NCBI GenBank assembly: GCA_918026815.1
Contig: CAKJVC010000014.1
Location: 1,240,001-1,304,000 of the forward strand
Direction: 5' to 3'
Origin: Chalara sp. BL73
Lineage: Eukaryota > Ascomycota > Leotiomycetes > Helotiales
DNA: 64,000 bases
Below the pieces are notes generated by a model. The model ran no database searches. It was not told the DNA's origin and saw only the letters and a list, made by a program, of their open reading frames with translations. Within the stretch, counting starts at the first letter, position 1; the number at the start of each line of letters is the position of its first letter. Positions 60,171 to 64,000 of this stretch are shown piece after piece. The position numbers and the translations under genes were made by a program.

Positions 60171-62015
60171 CTACATGGCAAGCATGTTGCTCATTTGTCG
60201 TCTTAAGGGACTTGCACTTATACTACTCTCTTCCGAGCCGTAAAAGCCAGAGTCCGTATCGATATCCCATTCCACCTCTTCTTGCTTGTTCTCCTCCGCA
60301 CCATCCCACCCTTTTTGCGTCGCGCCTCTGGTATTCCATTGCAGCGTTCGCGAGACGCTGTCGAACCAGTCATTCCCGGTCTTGACAACGGTAGGAAATG
60401 GGTATTGTGAGGCGGCGATAGTAACGTGATCTCCTTGTCGCAGCTCAACGCGACCCTTGCCGTCAAAGGAACAATAAGCGGTCGCGCGAGAATTGCGTGG
60501 GATGGAAACGCGGAGGAGGAGCGTATCTGAGAGGATCATCGGCCGAAAGGAAAGGGTGTGCGGGCAGATGGGCGTAAGAAGGATGGCAGGGATATCTGGG
60601 TGCACGAGAGAGCCGCCCGCCGATAGAGAGTAGGCGGTAGACCCGGTAGGGGTAGAGAAAATACAACCATCGGCTTGAACGACAGTTAACAGCTCGTTGT
60701 CACCATACAGCTCAAGATTGGAGATGTAAGATGAAGGTCCTCTATCGATGACAAGCTCGTTCAGGACCTCATACTGTTCTGCTTCGTCCATCTCGTTGCC
60801 TTCTGAACCATCACGGTAAACAGTGCAAGTGAAACGCATACGAAGATTGACGCGCATGCCTTCTTCTCCCATCACCTTATTCAAGCTTTCTTTGAATTGA
60901 TCATACTTGAAGTTAGTCAGAAATCCCAAGCTGCCCAAACTGAATGACAGAATCGGGGGCACGATGCGTTGAAATAACCAAGACGTAAACAGAACTGTGC
61001 CATCTCCCCCAAGCGTCAGAACCAAGTCGAACTTTTCTGGTTGGCTCCAGCAGAGATCAGGTGTCCAGTACTTGAGAAGATGCTGGAATCGGGGTTGCTC
61101 CTCTAACATTTGGGCTGCACCAAATCGCTTTGAATTCCGTAGTTTCGCGTCGACATAGACGGTTACACCCAGATCTGAACCATAACGGGGAGTGCTCATC
61201 AACCATTGTGCCAGATCTTTCGTCAGATGAACTAATTGGTTGTCTCTCGCTTTTGTGACGATCATAACGTTCCGCACCGCTCGCTTGATAGGCCGTCTCT
61301 GAAGTTGTTTGGAGACCTCTCGGACACCTGTTGCGGTCTGCATAAGTCGGGAATGTGACATGCCCTCATCTTGCTTTATCTCGTCCAACACCTTATCAAT
61401 ATTCACGGCATCATCGAATCGCTGATGATAGAAACATGGCGATGTTAATGCAGCAAATCGCGGGGTATTGGGAGAATTTCTGTTTGCAAGATCCGACAAA
61501 GCCGCTGATAGTTTCTGAGAGGACGCCGTTCCTGGACGGTCACCCACTGGTGCTATCATGCTGGATAGTGTACTCGCCAACGATAATCCGTGAGGATTGT
61601 TATTTCTTCTGACCGAGGCCAAAGCTTTCATCAATGTCTGCTGAGGAATTGATTCAACAGACAAGGCGTTCTTGCGGTGGCCTGGATTGAAGACAGTGGT
61701 GGCTTTTGAGGGAAATAAGGGTGATGAAGGCAATGAAGTCGTATCGTTGGAAGAATTCTCTACTGGCGTAGAAGTGGAGAAAGAGGGATGGGAGGCATCC
61801 TTATTACCGTCGTCCGAGGGATGGGTTGTGGTGTTCAAGGATCCAAGTTGTTGGGCGTATTCTCGAGCGAACGAATCACCTATTTTGGGTATAGAGCATC
61901 CATTTGTGTTGGCGGAGGCAGTTTGTGGATCACCTTCGTCAATAGTTCGTAAAGGGAGGTTATGGAACTTTGTGAGAGCGGGATGAATTGAAGTTGGAGA
62001 ACGGATGTCCGACAT
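60171..62015 (-). CDS. NAD(+) kinase
   Basis: A single exon encodes 614 residues. The enzyme phosphorylates NAD(H) to NADP(H) with ATP. The catalytic and ATP-binding motif GGDGTVLF is at about 336-343, followed by LSFSLGSLGFLTNF. The NAD-binding signature CIFSTPTGSTAYSLSAGG is at about 451-468, and the family motif ICPHTLSFRPM comes after it. The N-terminal 220 residues are Ser/Thr/Pro-rich and probably disordered, typical of cytosolic fungal Utr1-like enzymes. The ATG at 62015 is the first in frame; the frame stays open upstream to 62165 without another ATG. The tail is acidic, then ends SPLRRQMSNMLAM. Cytosolic location is inferred from the lack of a clear mitochondrial presequence. Confidence 0.95.
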   Translation of the reverse strand: MSDIRSPTSIHPALTKFHNLPLRTIDEGDPQTASANTNGCSIPKIGDSFAREYAQQLGSLNTTTHPSDDGNKDASHPSFSTSTPVENSSNDTTSLPSSPLFPSKATTVFNPGHRKNALSVESIPQQTLMKALASVRRNNNPHGLSLASTLSSMIAPVGDRPGTASSQKLSAALSDLANRNSPNTPRFAALTSPCFYHQRFDDAVNIDKVLDEIKQDEGMSHSRLMQTATGVREVSKQLQRRPIKRAVRNVMIVTKARDNQLVHLTKDLAQWLMSTPRYGSDLGVTVYVDAKLRNSKRFGAAQMLEEQPRFQHLLKYWTPDLCWSQPEKFDLVLTLGGDGTVLFTSWLFQRIVPPILSFSLGSLGFLTNFKYDQFKESLNKVMGEEGMRVNLRMRFTCTVYRDGSEGNEMDEAEQYEVLNELVIDRGPSSYISNLELYGDNELLTVVQADGCIFSTPTGSTAYSLSAGGSLVHPDIPAILLTPICPHTLSFRPMILSDTLLLRVSIPRNSRATAYCSFDGKGRVELRQGDHVTIAASQYPFPTVVKTGNDWFDSVSRTLQWNTRGATQKGWDGAEENKQEEVEWDIDTDSGFYGSEESSISASPLRRQMSNMLAM

Positions 62016-64000
62016 AATGAAGTGGTGGAATGGAAGTTTCGGGAAAGTGAGATGGATATCGGGGTTAGTGAATGTTCCGCCCGAGTCTAGCGGGGGGGAT
62101 GACGAGGATGCTGATGCTGATGAAGATAAATGCAGGGAAGTTGAATGAATCCCGGGTTGGATCAATTATGGAATCAATAATCTACAGTCGAGCACTTTGA
62201 AAGGATGAGTTTGCCTAACTTTGAATTGTTCAAATATTCCGGGGCTTGAGTGTGCTGTGACAGTGTTTCTTTGTGTGGTGCTTTATTGAATTTAAAGATC
62301 TGAGGAATGCTATATGTAGTCAGCAGCTGACCGCTTCTATACTCTGAAGCACTATTTCCGGCGCCAACTATTCACTTCGATTGATCACACAACGACGCCG
62401 TCCATGTGGCAATGTGCTCGCGGTTTGATTGATTTGCGACCATTGATGTAAGGTACCGTTGGTCCCAGCGAACTGGTGCATGCGGGGCAGTACATACCTG
62501 ACGGGGGGCCTTAGCTGAAAGCGATAGCCGAAGATAGCTGCAGATTGCTCGCGAACGATGTCGAAATTGGCCTGCAGATGCAGTGTACTGTGTGACAAGC
62601 AGATACAAGGTGTGCCCTGGGGTTGGTGAACAAGTGGCGCCTGGGATATAAAAGAGAGCTAATGCAGAGGCAGTGACTGTGGGCGCAGATGAACAAGACA
62701 AAGTCGACAAATCGCGATGACGATGGCGGGTAATTGTGACAAGAGAGTGACGAATATCAAGAGGGCGGCAAATGAGGGTATCTCGCTGGGAAGAGCTGTT
62801 GGAAAGAGGATGCTGTCTATGAACCGGTCTATAAACAAAAGGACGCCGCAAAATGCAATTAAATGATCTATGGAGAAGAATGGCACATGGAGGATGAAAA
62901 TAAACGAATGAAGGTCGGTCGAAATGAAGTGCACAAGCTACCAGAGCTTTGCTTAGAGATAGAGAGCTGGTACTTGGGTCTGGTGGTGAAGACTAAGGGA
63001 GCGCCAGCACAGATGGACCCTCGATTCATCTTATACAGAGCCATGACCACGACCATGGGCCACGACCGCGACCCGCCTCCTCGTTGCAGTTGGGTTCAGA
63101 ATTATTCTTGCCTTGTATCAAAAGTCACGATGCGCCAGAGCTAGCGTTTTCAGTGTGTGGAGCTGCCTCCAGCTGGGCCAAGTCTGGGTATGTATCCATA
63201 CCAAGGAATACTCCAAGCCAAAACTCGTACCATTTGCCATCATGGAGCCCCTACAAGTCACATCCTACAGGAGCTTGAGCAAGCGGAAGCGACCCAAGGG
63301 ACAAATCCGGCAGAGGAGAGCACAGCATGAAGATGTTTGGAGTTGCGAAGTCTGGACGGCCAAACACGAGGTTGTGGCTGGGAGCAAGGTCTTGATAGGA
63401 AACTCAGCCGGCAGATCATACATTCATGGGACGGCCAAGACCCATATCACTTACTTGATCCCACCCTGCAGAAAGCTTCACCATCTGAACCTCCAGTAGC
63501 CAACCAGTCTTCGTTAATTTCACTCCCCCACCGTTCAAAAATAGAAGTTCTGTCTTATCACATCCTGAATTTTGCTTTGGGTCAATGATGGTAGAAACCT
63601 CGCTTGTTATCTTCAATTCGCTGTTGTGGAAAATCGGGAGCCTCTTTGAAACATCGGCGCCGTTGGTTGTCAGACCGCCACGGGTGAAGCGGCAGAACCC
63701 TTTTCACTGACTAGCCAAGGGAACAGCAGGATTTTACAATCTCTTCATAAGCTTCTTGAATGGACCAGTTGTGCGGTCCGAGCCTAGCCTTTCTCCGTAC
63801 TCAAGCAGCCGCCTTATGATGGCCGAGTACCTACAGGTTCTTTGATTTCTGCAATCCTTCCTCTATTGATGCAGGAGATTAGCGATCTTACCACCCTTTC
63901 TTGCGAGGTTTCCGGTTACGTGGACTATTAAAGCGAGCTGATAAAGACGCAAACAATATCCAACTCATTTCTTCCATCGAAGATCCTGTTTGACTTTCTC
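62016..64000. promoter_or_regulatory. Upstream region of NAD kinase to the window end
   Basis: The left part must hold the NAD kinase promoter and leader, with a GAT/GCT-like stretch near 62107-62126. The remaining 1.7 kb has short open frames of 60-160 codons that show no motif. A gene starting beyond the window cannot be excluded. Confidence 0.35.

Noticed and set aside
62372..62934. Minus-strand frames upstream of NAD kinase
   Set aside because: Biased Ser/His/Cys composition, several frames open at once and no motif; likely leader or promoter sequence.
1..64000. Search for CRISPR arrays, rRNA, telomere repeats or intact transposons
   Set aside because: No regularly spaced repeats, rRNA-like sequence, telomere units or transposase/reverse-transcriptase motifs were seen.

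Overview
This window is nuclear DNA of a filamentous ascomycete fungus. The genes carry short introns (about 46-60 bases) with GTAAGT/GTATGT-type donors, CTAAC/CTGAC-like branch sites and YAG acceptors. The proteins are fungal in type: a Zn2Cys6 regulator, a tricalbin, SHR3, AIM6, a wax-synthase-domain acyltransferase and a fungal TRP-like channel. The overall flavour suits Leotiomycetes or a related Pezizomycotina class, but that placement is only a guess. Exon structures were built by hand from splice signals, reading phase and family motifs; all multi-exon models close in frame.

Left part (1-22,900) is fairly gene-dense. It holds an intronless PLC-like phosphodiesterase (708-2120, +), a five-exon tricalbin tethering protein (8099-3239, -), a large conserved-looking protein of unknown function (10173-13459, +), a TRP/FLC-type channel (15109-18554, +), a seven-exon oxysterol-binding protein (19659-21661, +) and the splicing factor U2AF small subunit (22838-22125, -). 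Two of these, tricalbin and the oxysterol-binding protein, belong to families that work at ER-plasma membrane contact sites.

Middle part (23,690-43,740) holds tRNA-Ile(AAU) (-), a wax-synthase-like acyltransferase (+), the ER permease chaperone SHR3 (+), a secreted type-B carboxylesterase (+), a TauD-type sulfonate dioxygenase (-) divergent from an 11-exon ACS/Dal5-type transporter (+), an AIG1/FAR-17a-like membrane hydrolase (-) sharing a 240-base promoter with a WD40-cyclophilin of the PPWD1 type (+), and a Zn2Cys6 transcription factor (+). The dioxygenase/transporter pair looks like a small uptake-and-catabolism module.

Right part (43,740-64,000) is gene-poor, with long non-coding stretches, TA-rich tracts and at least one decayed gene. 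It holds an acyl-CoA/4-coumarate-CoA ligase-like enzyme ending in the peroxisomal signal SKL (48039-46126, -), AIM6 (50769-52156, +), an O-fucosyltransferase-like type II membrane protein (54067-55463, +), a plant-type O-methyltransferase pseudogene (57916-59254, +) and NAD kinase (62015-60171, -). I see no CRISPR, rRNA or intact transposon. I found no convincing novel multi-gene system; the most notable observations are two GC-AG introns, the sulfonate module, the decayed methyltransferase, a probable sixth C2 domain in tricalbin and PH-like repeats in the unknown protein.
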